In this document: positions 54,043 through 63,427 of the stretch, in pieces
Numbering within the stretch: position 1 is the first letter of the stretch
Layout of the letters: every line of letters starts with the position of its first letter
Assembly: GCF_030269445.1 (NCBI RefSeq)
Contig: NZ_BSTJ01000012.1
Coordinates: 310,001-374,000 of the forward strand
Source of the DNA: Actinoallomurus iriomotensis
GTDB lineage: Bacteria; Actinomycetota; Actinomycetes; Streptosporangiales; Streptosporangiaceae
Length of the DNA: 64,000 bases
Reading direction: 5' to 3'
Translations under genes and position numbers: made by a program
The notes under the pieces: generated by a model
Database searches by the model: none
The model's input: only the letters and a program-made list of their open reading frames with translations
What the model was told of the DNA's origin: nothing

Positions 54043-55332
54043 GTGACTTCGGACCGGATTTCGCAGGAACTCTTCACGCGGGCGGGCGCGGTCGTGCCGG
54101 GCGGCGTCAACTCGCCGGTGCGCGCCTTCCGTGCCGTCGGCGGGACGCCGCGCTTCATCGCGTCCGCTCGCGGGCCGTACCTCACCGACGCCGACGGCAA
54201 CGAGTACGTCGACCTCATCTGCTCGTGGGGGCCGATGATCCTCGGCCACGCGCACCCGGCCGTGGTGGAGGCCGTGCAGCGCGCCGCCGCGCTCGGCACG
54301 TCGTACGGCGCGCCCACCCGGGGCGAGGTCGAGCTGGCCGAAGAGATCGTCGAGCGGACGCCGGTCGAGCAGGTCCGGCTCGTGAGCTCGGGCACCGAGG
54401 CCACCATGTCGGCGATCCGGCTGGCACGCGGCTTCACCGGCCGATCCAAGATCGTGAAGTTCTCCGGCTGTTACCACGGCCACTCCGACGGCCTGCTGGC
54501 CTCGGCCGGCTCAGGCGTGGCGACGTTCGGCCTGCCCGACTCGCCGGGCGTCACCGGCGCGGCGACCGCGGACACCATCGTGCTCGGCTACAACGACCTG
54601 CCCGCGGTCGAGGAGGCCTTCGCCGCGAACGGCGACGAGATCGCCTGCGTCATCACCGAGGCCTGCCCGGCGAACATGGGCATCGTGCCGCCGCTCGACG
54701 ACTTCAACCTGCGGCTCAAGGCCATCTGCGCGCAGTACGGCGCGCTGCTGATCATGGACGAGGTGCTGACCGGCTTCCGCGTGTCGCGGTCGGGCTGGTA
54801 CGGCATCGACGGTGTGGCCGGCGACCTGGTGACGTTCGGGAAGGTCATGGGCGGCGGACTGCCCGCGGCGGCGTTCGGCGGCCGGGCCGACATCATGGCG
54901 AAGCTGGCCCCGGCCGGCCCGGTGTACCAGGCCGGCACGCTGTCGGGTAACCCGCTGGCCACGGCCGCCGGCCTGGCCACGCTGCGCGGCGCGACCGACG
55001 AGGTCTACGCCCGCGTCGGCCACGCGGCGGAGACGGTGGCGGCCCTCGCGACCGCCGCGCTGGCCAAGGAGGGCGTGCCACACCGGCTCCAGACCGCGGG
55101 CAACCTGTTCTCGATCTTCTTCGCCGACGGCGAGGTGCGCGACTTCGCCGCCGCCCAGCGCCAGGACGTCAAGCGGTACGCGGCGTTCTTCCACGCCGCG
55201 CTGGAGCACGGCGTCCACCTGCCCCCGTCGTCGTACGAAGCGTGGTTCCTGTCGGCCGCGCACGACGACGCGGCACTGGAACGCGTCGCCGAGGCCCTGC
55301 CCCACGCGGCCCGCGCCGCCGCCGAGGCCTGA
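54043..55332 (+). CDS. hemL: Glutamate-1-semialdehyde 2,1-aminomutase
   Basis: A 429-residue PLP enzyme that converts glutamate-1-semialdehyde to ALA, acting on the HemA product. [20 protein letters not shown] opens the protein, [18 protein letters not shown] and [14 protein letters not shown] bind [14 protein letters not shown] precedes the cofactor, and the Schiff-base Lys is in [17 protein letters not shown]. It starts at GTG. It is the last gene of the heme cluster. Confidence 0.97.
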   Translation: MTSDRISQELFTRAGAVVPGGVNSPVRAFRAVGGTPRFIASARGPYLTDADGNEYVDLICSWGPMILGHAHPAVVEAVQRAAALGTSYGAPTRGEVELAEEIVERTPVEQVRLVSSGTEATMSAIRLARGFTGRSKIVKFSGCYHGHSDGLLASAGSGVATFGLPDSPGVTGAATADTIVLGYNDLPAVEEAFAANGDEIACVITEACPANMGIVPPLDDFNLRLKAICAQYGALLIMDEVLTGFRVSRSGWYGIDGVAGDLVTFGKVMGGGLPAAAFGGRADIMAKLAPAGPVYQAGTLSGNPLATAAGLATLRGATDEVYARVGHAAETVAALATAALAKEGVPHRLQTAGNLFSIFFADGEVRDFAAAQRQDVKRYAAFFHAALEHGVHLPPSSYEAWFLSAAHDDAALERVAEALPHAARAAAEA

Positions 55333-55350
55333 GTGTGAGGCCGGTGGTTT

Positions 55351-55798
55351 CTACGCCCGGCACAGCACCGTACGCAGTGCGGCTTCCAGACCGGTCGCGT
55401 CGGCTTAAGTCCCGGCCTCGGTAGGCGATGACGCCGTCCGGGCGCACGAGTACCCCGCCCGACGGGGTGAGGCCGTAGGCGGCCGGCCAGGCGTCCTTCG
55501 GGGCCTGGAGATCCCCGTCGGGGCCGATGCGGAAGCCGTCCAGCCCGACGCCGAGCCGCCCGGCCGCCGTTCGGCCCGCCTCCTGCCACGCCGTGCCTTC
55601 GCTCAGCAGCACGAAGGCGCGGCCGAACAGCAGGGTGGCCGGGTCCAAGGGCTCGGCCACGGACTCGTCTCGCAGGCCGGGCGCGTGGCGCTGGATCATG
55701 TTCGCGTACTGCTGTTCGGCGTAGGCGTCGGCGAGCGGCCGTCGCTCGGCGTCGTGTAAGTCGAGGAGCCGTGGCCCGGCGCCGCCGTTCAGTGCCAC
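55351..55798 (-). pseudogene. FAD-dependent monooxygenase C-terminal remnant
   Basis: About 150 codons of a PHBH-type hydroxylase tail. LLDLHDAERRPLADAYAEQQ and MIQRHAPGLRDES come from the end of the FAD domain. LFGRAFVLLSEGTAWQ and LTPSGGVLVRPDGVIAYR come from the thioredoxin-like C-terminal domain. The end TGLEAALRTVLCRA and the natural stop (55351-55353) are in another frame, so there is a frameshift near 55,410. The whole catalytic N-terminus is missing. This is the second such remnant in the window. Confidence 0.75.
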
Positions 55799-55861
55799 CG
55801 CCGGTGGTGGCGCGATCGGGGACGGTGACGGCGAGATCGCTCACCTCGACGGCGGTACGGA

Positions 55862-56010
55862 TGAGCCCCACGCACCGTGCGTCGGTCGCGTCCTGTTCGT
55901 CCCCCCGCGACTACGACGAGGAGGCGCTCGCGTTGTTCGTTGAGCTGTACACCAGGCTCAACGCCGGAGCCAGGGAACTGACGGGCGAGATCGGCGCCAT
56001 GGACGACTGA
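55862..56010 (+). pseudogene. Possible regulator C-terminal fragment
   Basis: A short open stretch ending DYDEEALALFVELYTRLNAG then ARELTGEIGAMDD. The amphipathic helix pattern resembles the dimerisation end of a MarR-type regulator. No HTH precedes it; it faces away from the monooxygenase remnant. It may be the leftover of a divergent regulator, or simply a chance frame. Confidence 0.3.
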
Positions 56011-56020
56011 GATCCGGGGC

Positions 56021-56938
56021 TCAGGGGGCGAGGGCCTCGAGGATCTCCTTGGCGCGTGCCGTGGCCGACTCGGGAGCGATGTCCGGATTGCCGACGAGCG
56101 GGTCCCAGTTGAGGTCGTAGAACAGTTCGGTGACGCCCTGCTCACCGAGCCATTCGACGTCCTCGCGGATCTGCTCGTACGTGCCGGTCAGGCGGACGCG
56201 TCCGCCCGCCTCGTCCCGCTGTTCCTCGCCGGCTCGTACGACGCCGCGGACCACGACGCGCACGGAGTCCGGGTCCCGGCCGGCCTCCGCGGCGGCGTTC
56301 CGTACGACGGCGATCTGCTCGTGGATCCTGGTCAGGTCGGTGGCGCTGCGGCTGATCCAGCCCGCGCCGAGGCGCCCGGCGCGTTTCAGGGCGGCTTCGA
56401 CGGTGCCGCCGAGGAGCACCGGCGGGCCCGGCCGCTGCACCGGCTTGGGGGCCATCCGGCTCGGCGGGATCGTGTAGAACTCGCCTTCGTACGAGCTGAC
56501 CTCGTCCGCCCAGAGCGTGTGCAGCGCGGCCACGTACTCCTCGGCGCGGGCGCCACGGCGTTCCATCGACGCGCCGCTGGCGATGAACTCCTCGCGCTGC
56601 CAGCCGGTGCCCAGGCCCAGGTCGAACCGTCCACCGGACAGGACGTCCAGCGTGGCCGCCTGCTTGGCGAGATAGGCCGGCGACACGAACGGAAGGTTCA
56701 GCACGGCGACGCCGAGCCGGATCCGGGAGGAACGGGCGGCGGCGAAGGTCAGCGCGCCGAGCGGGTCCAGAACGCTGCGGTAGACCGGCGCCATCGCGTC
56801 CTTGTCGGCCGGCGTCAGCAGGCGGTGGAACGACCACAGCTCGTGGTACCCGAGTTCCTCGGCCCGGCCGGCGAAGTAACCGAGGTTGTCCGGGCCGGCC
56901 CATGCGCCCGCGACCGGGGCGCCGAATCCGATCTTCAT
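56021..56938 (-). CDS. LLM class F420-dependent oxidoreductase
   Basis: A 305-residue bacterial luciferase-like TIM barrel of the F420-using group. Seen: MKIGFGAPVAGAWAGPDNLG, ELWSFHRLL, RIRLGVAVLNLPFVSPAYLAKQAATLDVLSGGRFDLGLGTGW (the strongest signature), PVLLGGTVEAALKRAGRLGAGWI, and GTYEQIREDVEWL. It reduces or oxidises an unknown substrate with F420. The start overlaps the dapA-like stop (ATGA), so it is third in an EamA/dapA-like/LLM operon. Confidence 0.92.
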   Translation of the reverse strand: MKIGFGAPVAGAWAGPDNLGYFAGRAEELGYHELWSFHRLLTPADKDAMAPVYRSVLDPLGALTFAAARSSRIRLGVAVLNLPFVSPAYLAKQAATLDVLSGGRFDLGLGTGWQREEFIASGASMERRGARAEEYVAALHTLWADEVSSYEGEFYTIPPSRMAPKPVQRPGPPVLLGGTVEAALKRAGRLGAGWISRSATDLTRIHEQIAVVRNAAAEAGRDPDSVRVVVRGVVRAGEEQRDEAGGRVRLTGTYEQIREDVEWLGEQGVTELFYDLNWDPLVGNPDIAPESATARAKEILEALAP

Positions 56939-57813
56939 AGGGTCCATCCTGCGTCCAACGCGGCCAGCGCGTCCATCGCCGCGTCGAGCGAGTCGGCGGC
57001 CGGAGCACGCAGCGGCGCCCGTACGGCCGGGCGGGCGATCAGGCCCTGCCGGGCCAGCACCGCCTTGATGACACTCGGCGACGGCTCGGCGAACAGCGCG
57101 CGGGTCAGCGGCAGCAGCGAACGGTGCAGCGAACGCCCCCGCTCGGCGTCCCCGGCGCGTACGGCCGAGATCATCGCGGCGAACGCGGCCGGGGCGACGT
57201 TCCCGGACGCCGCGATCCCGCCGGCCGCGCCCAGCGCGAGCATCGGGTACAGGAAGGCGTCGTCGCCGCACAGCACGTCGCGGCTGCCGGCCAGCAGGGT
57301 CAGTGTGTCGGCGTCCACGGATCCGGGGCAGTGCTTGACGCCCGCGACGTGATCGGCGGCCAGCAGCGCGAGCAGGGTCTCGGCACGCAGCGTCTTCCCG
57401 GTGCGGTACGGGACGTTGTAGACGACGAGCGGGACGCCGGTCGCGGCGCCGACCGCGGCGAAGTGCTCGACCACGCCCTCGTCGGTGGGACGCAGGTAGT
57501 ACGGCACGACCGCGAGGAGCAGGTCGGCCGCCTCGGCGCGTTCCTTCGCCTGGCGTACGGAGTCGTCCGTGCCGGCCGTTCCCGCGCCGACGGTCAGCGG
57601 TGTGCCGTACGCGTCGCTGACCCGGCGGCAGACCTCGACGACGGTGCGGCATTCGGCCTCGGTCAGCATCGGCGCCTCGCCGGTCGTGCCCAGTGCGACC
57701 AGGCCGGCCGCGCCGTGGTCGAGGATGTGGTGCGCGAGCCGTTCCAGCGAGGGCACGTCGACCGCCCCGTCGTCGGTGAACGGGGTGACGAGCGGCACGT
57801 GCACGCCGTTCAT
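56935..57813 (-). CDS. DapA/N-acetylneuraminate lyase family aldolase
   Basis: A 292-residue class I aldolase of the dihydrodipicolinate synthase family. The Schiff-base Lys160 is in GVKHCPGS, Tyr132 is in VYNVPYRTGK, and GTTGEAPMLTEAE is the substrate carboxylate loop. It could be a true DapA or one of the many aldolases of this fold acting on keto acids. Placement with a transporter and an F420 enzyme makes a catabolic or specialised role more likely than lysine synthesis. It is coupled on both sides by ATGA overlaps. Confidence 0.92.
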   Translation of the reverse strand: MNGVHVPLVTPFTDDGAVDVPSLERLAHHILDHGAAGLVALGTTGEAPMLTEAECRTVVEVCRRVSDAYGTPLTVGAGTAGTDDSVRQAKERAEAADLLLAVVPYYLRPTDEGVVEHFAAVGAATGVPLVVYNVPYRTGKTLRAETLLALLAADHVAGVKHCPGSVDADTLTLLAGSRDVLCGDDAFLYPMLALGAAGGIAASGNVAPAAFAAMISAVRAGDAERGRSLHRSLLPLTRALFAEPSPSVIKAVLARQGLIARPAVRAPLRAPAADSLDAAMDALAALDAGWTL

Positions 57814-58709
57814 CGGACGCCCACCGGCTGCGGGACGTTCTCCGGGCCTCCGACGCGGCGGCGCCGGACGCTGCCGAGCGCCACGCCGCCGACGATGAGC
57901 ACGGCCGCGACCATGTCCGTGACGGTGATCCGCTCGCCCAGGAACAGCGCCGCCGAGGACATGCCGAACGGCGGCACGAGCAGGGAGTACATCGCGACCT
58001 GCCCGGCGTCGTACCGGCGCATCAACCGGCCCCAGAGCCCGAAGCCGACCAGCGTCGAGATGTAGGCGATGTAGAACAGCGAGCCCAGGGCACCGAGAGA
58101 GAGGTGGGCGAGCGCGTGCGCGTCCGCGCGTGGCCCCTCGAAGATCAGGGACAGGCCCAGCAGGGGGAGGGGCGGCACGAGGCTGACCCAGACCATGAAC
58201 GCCAACGCGTCCGGCGGACCGGCCGTGCGCAGGCCGATGTTGGCGAGCCCCCACATGCCGGCCGCCACGACGCACAGCACGAACGCGAGAAGCGGGCTGC
58301 CCTGGCCGAGCGACAGGCCGATCAGCCCGATCCCGGCGAAGGCGACGACCATGCCGGCCACCTGCGTCCGGCGCGGGCGCTCACGCAGCATCACGGCCGC
58401 GAGCAGCGCGGTGAACAGGGCCTGCATCTGGAGTACCAGTGAGGACAGGCCGGCCGGCATTCCCATGTGCATGCCGATGAACAGCAGCCCGAACTGCCCG
58501 ACTCCCAACGGCAGCCCGACGAGGACGAACCAGCGCCAGGGGATCGCCGGGCGCCGGACGAACAGGACGGCGGGGAAGGCGGCGGCGACGAACCGCAGAC
58601 CGGCGAAGAGCAACGGCGGCAGCGAGGCGAGCCCGACGTCGATGACGACGAAGTTGACGCCCCAGATCACCGCGATCAGCACCGCGACCGCGACGTGGCG
58701 AGGTTTCAT
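57810..58709 (-). CDS. EamA family (DMT superfamily) transporter
   Basis: A 299-residue membrane protein with ten predicted helices in two EamA repeats. The first repeat has VLIAVIWGVNFVVIDVGLASLPPLLFAGLRF and VLQMQALFTALLAAVMLRERP. The second ends in YSLLVPPFGMSSAALFLGERI, the usual late signature. It probably exports an amino acid-like or small metabolite. It is first in the operon and divergent from a LysR gene; ATG at 58709 is preferred over an earlier in-frame start. Confidence 0.93.
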   Translation of the reverse strand: MKPRHVAVAVLIAVIWGVNFVVIDVGLASLPPLLFAGLRFVAAAFPAVLFVRRPAIPWRWFVLVGLPLGVGQFGLLFIGMHMGMPAGLSSLVLQMQALFTALLAAVMLRERPRRTQVAGMVVAFAGIGLIGLSLGQGSPLLAFVLCVVAAGMWGLANIGLRTAGPPDALAFMVWVSLVPPLPLLGLSLIFEGPRADAHALAHLSLGALGSLFYIAYISTLVGFGLWGRLMRRYDAGQVAMYSLLVPPFGMSSAALFLGERITVTDMVAAVLIVGGVALGSVRRRRVGGPENVPQPVGVR

Positions 58710-58736
58710 AAGGCCGATGCTGCGCCCGACCAATAT

Positions 58737-58764
58737 TTAGGACAAGCGACTATTTATTAAGACA
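58737..58764. promoter_or_regulatory. LysR-site candidate between LysR and EamA genes
   Basis: TTAGGACA (58737-58744) and TTAAGACA (58757-58764) are near-identical direct repeats exactly 20 bp apart (two helical turns) in an AT-rich divergent spacer, where a LysR tetramer would bind. Confidence 0.5.
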
Positions 58765-58782
58765 TATATGTAGTATTGCTTC

Positions 58783-59712
58783 ATGCTCGATCTCGACCGT
58801 CTGCGCGCTCTCAGCGCGGTTGCCACGTACGGGTCGGTGAGCGCCGCCGCCGACGTCCTGCACGTCACGACCTCCGCCGTCTCCCAGCAGGTCGCCAAGC
58901 TCGAACGGGAGACCGGACAGAAACTGCTCGAACGCTACGGGCGCGGCGTGCGCCTGACCGACGCCGCCGAGCTGCTGGCGGCGCACGCGGAGCGCATCCT
59001 CGCGATGGTCGAGGCGGCCGAGTCGGACCTGGAGGCCCAGCGCGGACAGGTGGTCGGAGAGCTGGCCGTGGCGGCGTTCCCCACGGCCGCGCGCGGCCTG
59101 CTGCCGCCGACGCTGCGCGCGCTGGGCCGCGAACACCCGCGCCTGCGCGTGTGCCTGCGCGAGCAGGAACCCCACTCGGCCGTGCCGCTGGTCGTCCGCG
59201 GCGAGGTCGACCTGGCGGTCGTGCAGGACTGGTTCAACGTGCCGCTCGCCATTCCGGACGGGCTGCTCAAGGCGGCGGTCGTCGACGACGTCGCGGACGT
59301 GGCACTGCCCGGCGACCACCCGTTCGCCGCGCGTTCGGTGATCGATCTCGGTGATCTGCACGAGGACTCCTGGATCGCCCAGTCCCCGGGCGCCATCTGC
59401 CGCGACTGGCTGGTCCACACGCTGCGCTCGGTGGACCTCGAACCCCGCATCGACCACACCGCCGACGAGTACGCGACCCAGCTGGCGCTGGTCGAGGCCG
59501 GACTCGGCGTCGCCGTCCTTCCCCGCCTGGGCCGCTGCGACGTCCCCGCGGGCGTCCGGATCATCCCTGTCCGGCCGGCCCTGACCCGGCACGTGTACGC
59601 GATCTGGCGCGCCGAGGCCGCCCGCCGCCCGGCCATCCGAGCCGCGGTCTCCGCCCTCCGCGCCTGCGCCCCGGCGCTGGTCGGCACCACCGCCGAGGAC
59701 CCGGCGGCCTGA
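58783..59712 (+). CDS. LysR family transcriptional regulator
   Basis: A 309-residue regulator. The N-terminal winged HTH reads LDRLRALSAVATYGSVSAAADVLHVTTSAVSQQVAKLERETGQKLLERYGRGVRLT, followed by the linker helix and a periplasmic-binding-protein-like effector domain (about 92-295) with GELAVAAFPTAARGLLP and VEAGLGVAVLPRLG. It is divergent from the EamA operon, the standard layout for a LysR activator and its exporter or catabolic target. The effector is unknown. Confidence 0.94.
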   Translation: MLDLDRLRALSAVATYGSVSAAADVLHVTTSAVSQQVAKLERETGQKLLERYGRGVRLTDAAELLAAHAERILAMVEAAESDLEAQRGQVVGELAVAAFPTAARGLLPPTLRALGREHPRLRVCLREQEPHSAVPLVVRGEVDLAVVQDWFNVPLAIPDGLLKAAVVDDVADVALPGDHPFAARSVIDLGDLHEDSWIAQSPGAICRDWLVHTLRSVDLEPRIDHTADEYATQLALVEAGLGVAVLPRLGRCDVPAGVRIIPVRPALTRHVYAIWRAEAARRPAIRAAVSALRACAPALVGTTAEDPAA

Positions 59713-59838
59713 GAGGCCCGTGCGGAACCCGCCGGCTCGCGGTTTCCAAAGGTGGGCGGCGGGGTCAGGAAGACTTCACCAAGGCGCGCCACCCGGCTGG
59801 TCCGTGAGCGCCCGCCGGCCGGTAGTGTGGGGCGCGCC

Positions 59839-60471
59839 ATGAAGACGATCGTCCATCTGCTGCGCCACGGTGAGGTGTACAACCCCGAAGGGGTGCTGTA
59901 CGGGCGCCTGCCGGGCTACCACCTCAGCGACGACGGTCGGCTCATGGCCGAGGCGGCCGCCAAGTGGCTCGACGGGCGTGACATCACCGTGCTGTGCTCC
60001 TCGCCCATGGAGCGCGCGCAGGAGACCGCGGAGCCGATCGCCGAGACGCTTCGCCTTCCGGTCGGCATCGACGAGCGGCTGATCGAGGCCGGTAACCACT
60101 TCGAGGGCCACACGTTCGGGGTCGGCGACGGGTCGCTGCGCCGCCCCCAGCACTGGCCGTACCTCTGGAATCCCTTTCGTCCCTCCTGGGGCGAGCCCTA
60201 CGAGCAGATCGCCCGGCGCATGCTGGCCGCCATGGCCGACGTGCGCGACGCGGCCGAAGGGCACGAAGCGGTCTGCGTCAGTCACCAACTGCCCGTCTGG
60301 GTGACCCGCCGCAAGGTCGAGGGCCGCTCGCTGTGGCACCACCCGGCCCGGCGCCAGTGCGGTCTGGCCAGCGTCACGAGCTTCACGTACGACGACGGCC
60401 GCATCGTCAAGGTGGACTACGCCGAACCGGCGGGGGCGCTGTCGCGGCGCCCCAATGTGCCCGGCGCCTGA
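59839..60471 (+). CDS. Histidine phosphatase family protein
   Basis: A 210-residue phosphoglycerate mutase-like phosphatase. The phospho-acceptor His is in LLRHGEVYNPEGVLYGRLPG. SSPMERAQETAEPIAE, ERLIEAGNHFEG and VCVSHQLPVWVTRRKVEG (second His) complete the pocket. It is equivalent to the gene between hemL and the Ccs genes in mycobacteria (Rv0525-like). The physiological substrate is unknown. ATG at 59839 is the family start. Confidence 0.93.
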   Translation: MKTIVHLLRHGEVYNPEGVLYGRLPGYHLSDDGRLMAEAAAKWLDGRDITVLCSSPMERAQETAEPIAETLRLPVGIDERLIEAGNHFEGHTFGVGDGSLRRPQHWPYLWNPFRPSWGEPYEQIARRMLAAMADVRDAAEGHEAVCVSHQLPVWVTRRKVEGRSLWHHPARRQCGLASVTSFTYDDGRIVKVDYAEPAGALSRRPNVPGA

Positions 60472-60489
60472 CCCCTCGGGCACAATAAG

Positions 60490-60506
60490 TACTACGCCCT
60501 GTAGTA
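60490..60506. promoter_or_regulatory. BlaI/MecI-type operator candidate
   Basis: TACTAC-GCCCT-GTAGTA is a perfect palindrome 15 bp before the TlpA-like start. TACTA/TAGTA half-sites are typical of BlaI/MecI family repressors. No such gene lies in the window. Confidence 0.45.
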
Positions 60507-60520
60507 GTAGGAGTCTCACC

Positions 60521-61096
60521 GTGATCCGACGTGTGTTCACCGTGCCGGCCGTCGTCCTCCTCGGCGGTGTTCTCGCGGGCTGCGCGGGTGCCTCGGCCGT
60601 GCAGAGCGGCGCGGGCGCGGGCGACTCGCGCTATGTCGCCGGCGACAACGTCAGCGAGATCGTCAAGGACCGCAAGCCCGCGCCCGCGGTCCAGGGCACC
60701 ACGCTCGACGGCAAGCCGTTCAAGCTGTCCGACTACACCGGCAAGATCGTCGTGGTGAACTTCTGGGCGTCGTGGTGCGCGCCCTGCCGTGCCGAGGCGC
60801 CCACGATGCAGAAGATCTCCGACGAGAACAAGGACTCCGGCGTGCAGTTCGTCGGCGTGGACATCAAGGACGGCAAGGACAACGCCCAGGCGTTTCTGCG
60901 CACGTACAAGATCACTTATCCCAGCCTGTTCGACCAGGCGGGGCAGATCGCGCTGGCGTTCCGCGACATCCCGCCCAACGCCGTGCCCTCCACGCTCATC
61001 GTCGACCGCAAGGGCCAGATCGCGGCCCGCGCCATCGGCAGCGTCTCCTACACCTCGCTGCGCGACATCGTCACGCGTCTGGCGGCGGAGAAGTGA
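60521..61096 (+). CDS. TlpA/ResA-like thiol-disulfide lipoprotein
   Basis: A 191-residue exported thioredoxin. The lipobox LAGC puts the lipidated Cys at residue 21. The redox motif WASWCAPC has Cys86 and Cys89. [18 protein letters not shown] is the usual insert of ResA/TlpA proteins, and the cis-Pro is in [12 protein letters not shown]. It probably keeps apocytochrome c cysteines reduced for heme attachment, receiving electrons from CcdA downstream. It starts at GTG with GTAGGAG upstream. Confidence 0.94.
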   Translation: MIRRVFTVPAVVLLGGVLAGCAGASAVQSGAGAGDSRYVAGDNVSEIVKDRKPAPAVQGTTLDGKPFKLSDYTGKIVVVNFWASWCAPCRAEAPTMQKISDENKDSGVQFVGVDIKDGKDNAQAFLRTYKITYPSLFDQAGQIALAFRDIPPNAVPSTLIVDRKGQIAARAIGSVSYTSLRDIVTRLAAEK

Positions 61097-61106
61097 GCCG
61101 GGCGAC

Positions 61107-61838
61107 GTGAGTACGGTCACCAGCGGCTCTCTCGTCCTGGCCTTCCCCGTAGCGGCGGCGGCCGGGCTGGTCTCGTTCCTGTCCCCGTGCGTGCTGCCGC
61201 TGGTGCCGGGTTACCTGTCCTACGTCACCGGGATGACCGGCGCCGACCTGGCCGCGCAGCGGCGTGGGCGGCTGTTGCTGGGCGTGGGCCTGTTCGTGCT
61301 GGGGTTCACGGTGGTGTTCGTCAGCGCCGGGCTGGCCTTCGGCGGCTTCGGCGCGCTGCTCCAGCGGCACGCGACCGTGCTCACCCGGGTCCTCGGCGCG
61401 GTCACGGTCGTGCTCGGCCTGGCGTTCATGGGGTTCATCCCGGGCCTGCAGCGCACGGTGAAGTCCAGCCGCCTGCCCGCCGCCGGTGTGGCGGGCGCGC
61501 CGCTGCTCGGCATGCTGTTCGGGCTCGGCTGGACGCCCTGCATCGGGCCGACCCTGGCGGCGGTCCAGGCCATGGCCTACAGCGAGGCGAGCGCCACGCG
61601 CGGAGCGCTGCTGTCCTTCGCGTACTGTCTGGGGCTGGGCGTGCCGTTCCTGCTGACCGCGCTGGCCTACCGCCGGGCGCTGGGCGCGTTCGGCTTCGTC
61701 AAGCGGCACTACCAGGCCGTGATGCGCGTCGGCGGGGGGATGCTCGTCGCGATCGGGCTGCTCCTGGTCACCGGTGCCTGGGCCGACCTGACGATCAAAA
61801 TGCAAGGCTGGGTATCCGGCTTCAAGACGGTGATCTGA
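61107..61838 (+). CDS. ccdA: CcdA thiol-disulfide membrane transporter
   Basis: A 243-residue DsbD-beta-like protein with six membrane helices that carries reducing power across the membrane. The two redox cysteines lie in [18 protein letters not shown] and [14 protein letters not shown]. It follows the TlpA-like gene by 10 bp, starts at GTG, and its stop abuts the resB start, so the three are one operon. Confidence 0.96.
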   Translation: MSTVTSGSLVLAFPVAAAAGLVSFLSPCVLPLVPGYLSYVTGMTGADLAAQRRGRLLLGVGLFVLGFTVVFVSAGLAFGGFGALLQRHATVLTRVLGAVTVVLGLAFMGFIPGLQRTVKSSRLPAAGVAGAPLLGMLFGLGWTPCIGPTLAAVQAMAYSEASATRGALLSFAYCLGLGVPFLLTALAYRRALGAFGFVKRHYQAVMRVGGGMLVAIGLLLVTGAWADLTIKMQGWVSGFKTVI

Positions 61839-63422
61839 TTGACGACGAGCACGGACGCCCCCGAGGCGCAGACCTCGCCCCAGGCCCCACGCGAACGCCC
61901 CGTGGGCATCGGCCTGCTCGGCTGGCTGCGCTGGGGATGGCGGCAGCTGACCTCGATGCGTACGGCCCTCGTGCTGCTGTTCCTGGTCGCGCTCGGCACG
62001 GTGCCTGGATCGTTCCTGCCCCAGCGCGGGCTGGCGCCCGAGAAGGTCAGCCAGTTCTTCCAGGACCACAAGACCCTCGCGCCGTGGATGAACCGGCTGT
62101 CGCTGTTCGACGTCTTCTCGGCGCCGTGGTTCGCGGCGATCTACATCCTGCTGTTCATCTCGCTCGCCGGCTGCGTGCTGCCGCGGTCCTGGCAGCACTA
62201 CCAGCACATCCGGTCCCGGCCGCCGAAGGCGCCGCGCAACCTCGCCCGGCTGCCGCAGACCGCCACGTACGAGACCGAGGCGGCGCCGGACGAGGTGCTG
62301 GCCGAGGCGGCGAAGGTGCTGAAGGACCGGCGGTTCCGCGTCGACTCCCATGACGACCACGTCGCGGGCGAGAAGGGGTACCTGAGGGAGACCGGCAACC
62401 TGGTCTTCCACCTGGCGCTGCTGGTGCTGCTGTTCGCGGTGGGCTCCGGGGCGGCGTTCGGCTACAAGGGCAACGTCATCGTCACCGAGGGCGAGGGCTT
62501 CTCGAACGCGCTGACCTCCTACGACGCCTTCAAGGGCGGGAAGGCCTTCTCGTCCTCCCACCTGCCGCCGTTCACCGTCTGGCTCGACTCGTTCAAGGCC
62601 GCCTACCTGCCCGACGGCCCCGACCGCGGGCAGCCGACCGCGTTCTCCGCCAAGATCCGCTACCAGAAGGACCTGAAGACGTCCGTACGGCCGTACGACC
62701 TGCAGGTCAACCACCCGCTCAACATCGACGGCGCCCGCGTCTACCTGCTCGGCCACGGCTACGCGCCGCAGTTCACCGTGCGCGACGGCAAGGGGCAGAT
62801 CGCCTTCCAGGGCGCGGTGCCGTTCCTGCCGATGAACGAGGCGACGTACGCCTCCGAGGGCGTCGTCAAGGTGCCCGACGCCCAGCCGGACCAGCTGGGC
62901 TTCATCGGGCTGTTCTGGCCCACCGCCGTCCCCGACGCGCAGGGCAAGGTCACCTCGGCGTTCCCGGCGGCCTGGAACCCCCAGGTGGCGCTGTTCGCCT
63001 TCAAGGGCGACCTGGGCCTGTCCAACGGCGCCCCGCAGTCGGTGTACCGGCTCGACACGGCCAAGCTCAAGCCGCTGCTGATGGGCAACAAGGTCAAGCC
63101 GCTCGCGGTCGGCAACACCGAGACCCTGCCCGGCGGCGCCGGTTCGATCACCTTCAACGGCTACCGGCAGTACATCACCCTCCAGGTCAACCACGACCCC
63201 GGCCGCGTGCCCGCGCTCGCCGCCGGCATCGTCGCGATCCTCGGCATCGTCACCTCCTTCCTCGTACGGCGCCGCAGGGTGTGGGTCCGTGCACGGGCCG
63301 ACGAGGGCGGGCGTACGGTGGTCGAGGTCGGCGGCCTGACTCTCGGTGGCGCCACGCCCGAGTTCGACGCGATCGCCGAGCGGCTCCGCGAGGCCGCTCC
63401 CCCAACCCCTGACGAGGAGTGA
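61839..63422 (+). CDS. resB: Cytochrome c biogenesis protein ResB
   Basis: A 527-residue membrane protein, the CcsB/Ccs1-type half of the System II heme lyase. An N-terminal cytoplasmic tail leads to three helices (about 38-58, 98-115 and 185-205), then a large outer domain (about 215-470) with VNHPLNIDGARVYLLGHGYAP and the conserved His, and a final helix (about 455-475) with a cytoplasmic tail. FLPQRG near the first helix is typical. It starts at TTG directly after the ccdA stop. Confidence 0.95.
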   Translation: MTTSTDAPEAQTSPQAPRERPVGIGLLGWLRWGWRQLTSMRTALVLLFLVALGTVPGSFLPQRGLAPEKVSQFFQDHKTLAPWMNRLSLFDVFSAPWFAAIYILLFISLAGCVLPRSWQHYQHIRSRPPKAPRNLARLPQTATYETEAAPDEVLAEAAKVLKDRRFRVDSHDDHVAGEKGYLRETGNLVFHLALLVLLFAVGSGAAFGYKGNVIVTEGEGFSNALTSYDAFKGGKAFSSSHLPPFTVWLDSFKAAYLPDGPDRGQPTAFSAKIRYQKDLKTSVRPYDLQVNHPLNIDGARVYLLGHGYAPQFTVRDGKGQIAFQGAVPFLPMNEATYASEGVVKVPDAQPDQLGFIGLFWPTAVPDAQGKVTSAFPAAWNPQVALFAFKGDLGLSNGAPQSVYRLDTAKLKPLLMGNKVKPLAVGNTETLPGGAGSITFNGYRQYITLQVNHDPGRVPALAAGIVAILGIVTSFLVRRRRVWVRARADEGGRTVVEVGGLTLGGATPEFDAIAERLREAAPPTPDEE

Positions 63423-63427
63423 CGACC

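Noticed and set aside
61071-63194. A 707-codon minus-strand frame opposite ccdA and resB
   Set aside because: Translation is repetitive Arg/Gln/Gly shadow sequence; ccdA and resB are clear on the plus strand.
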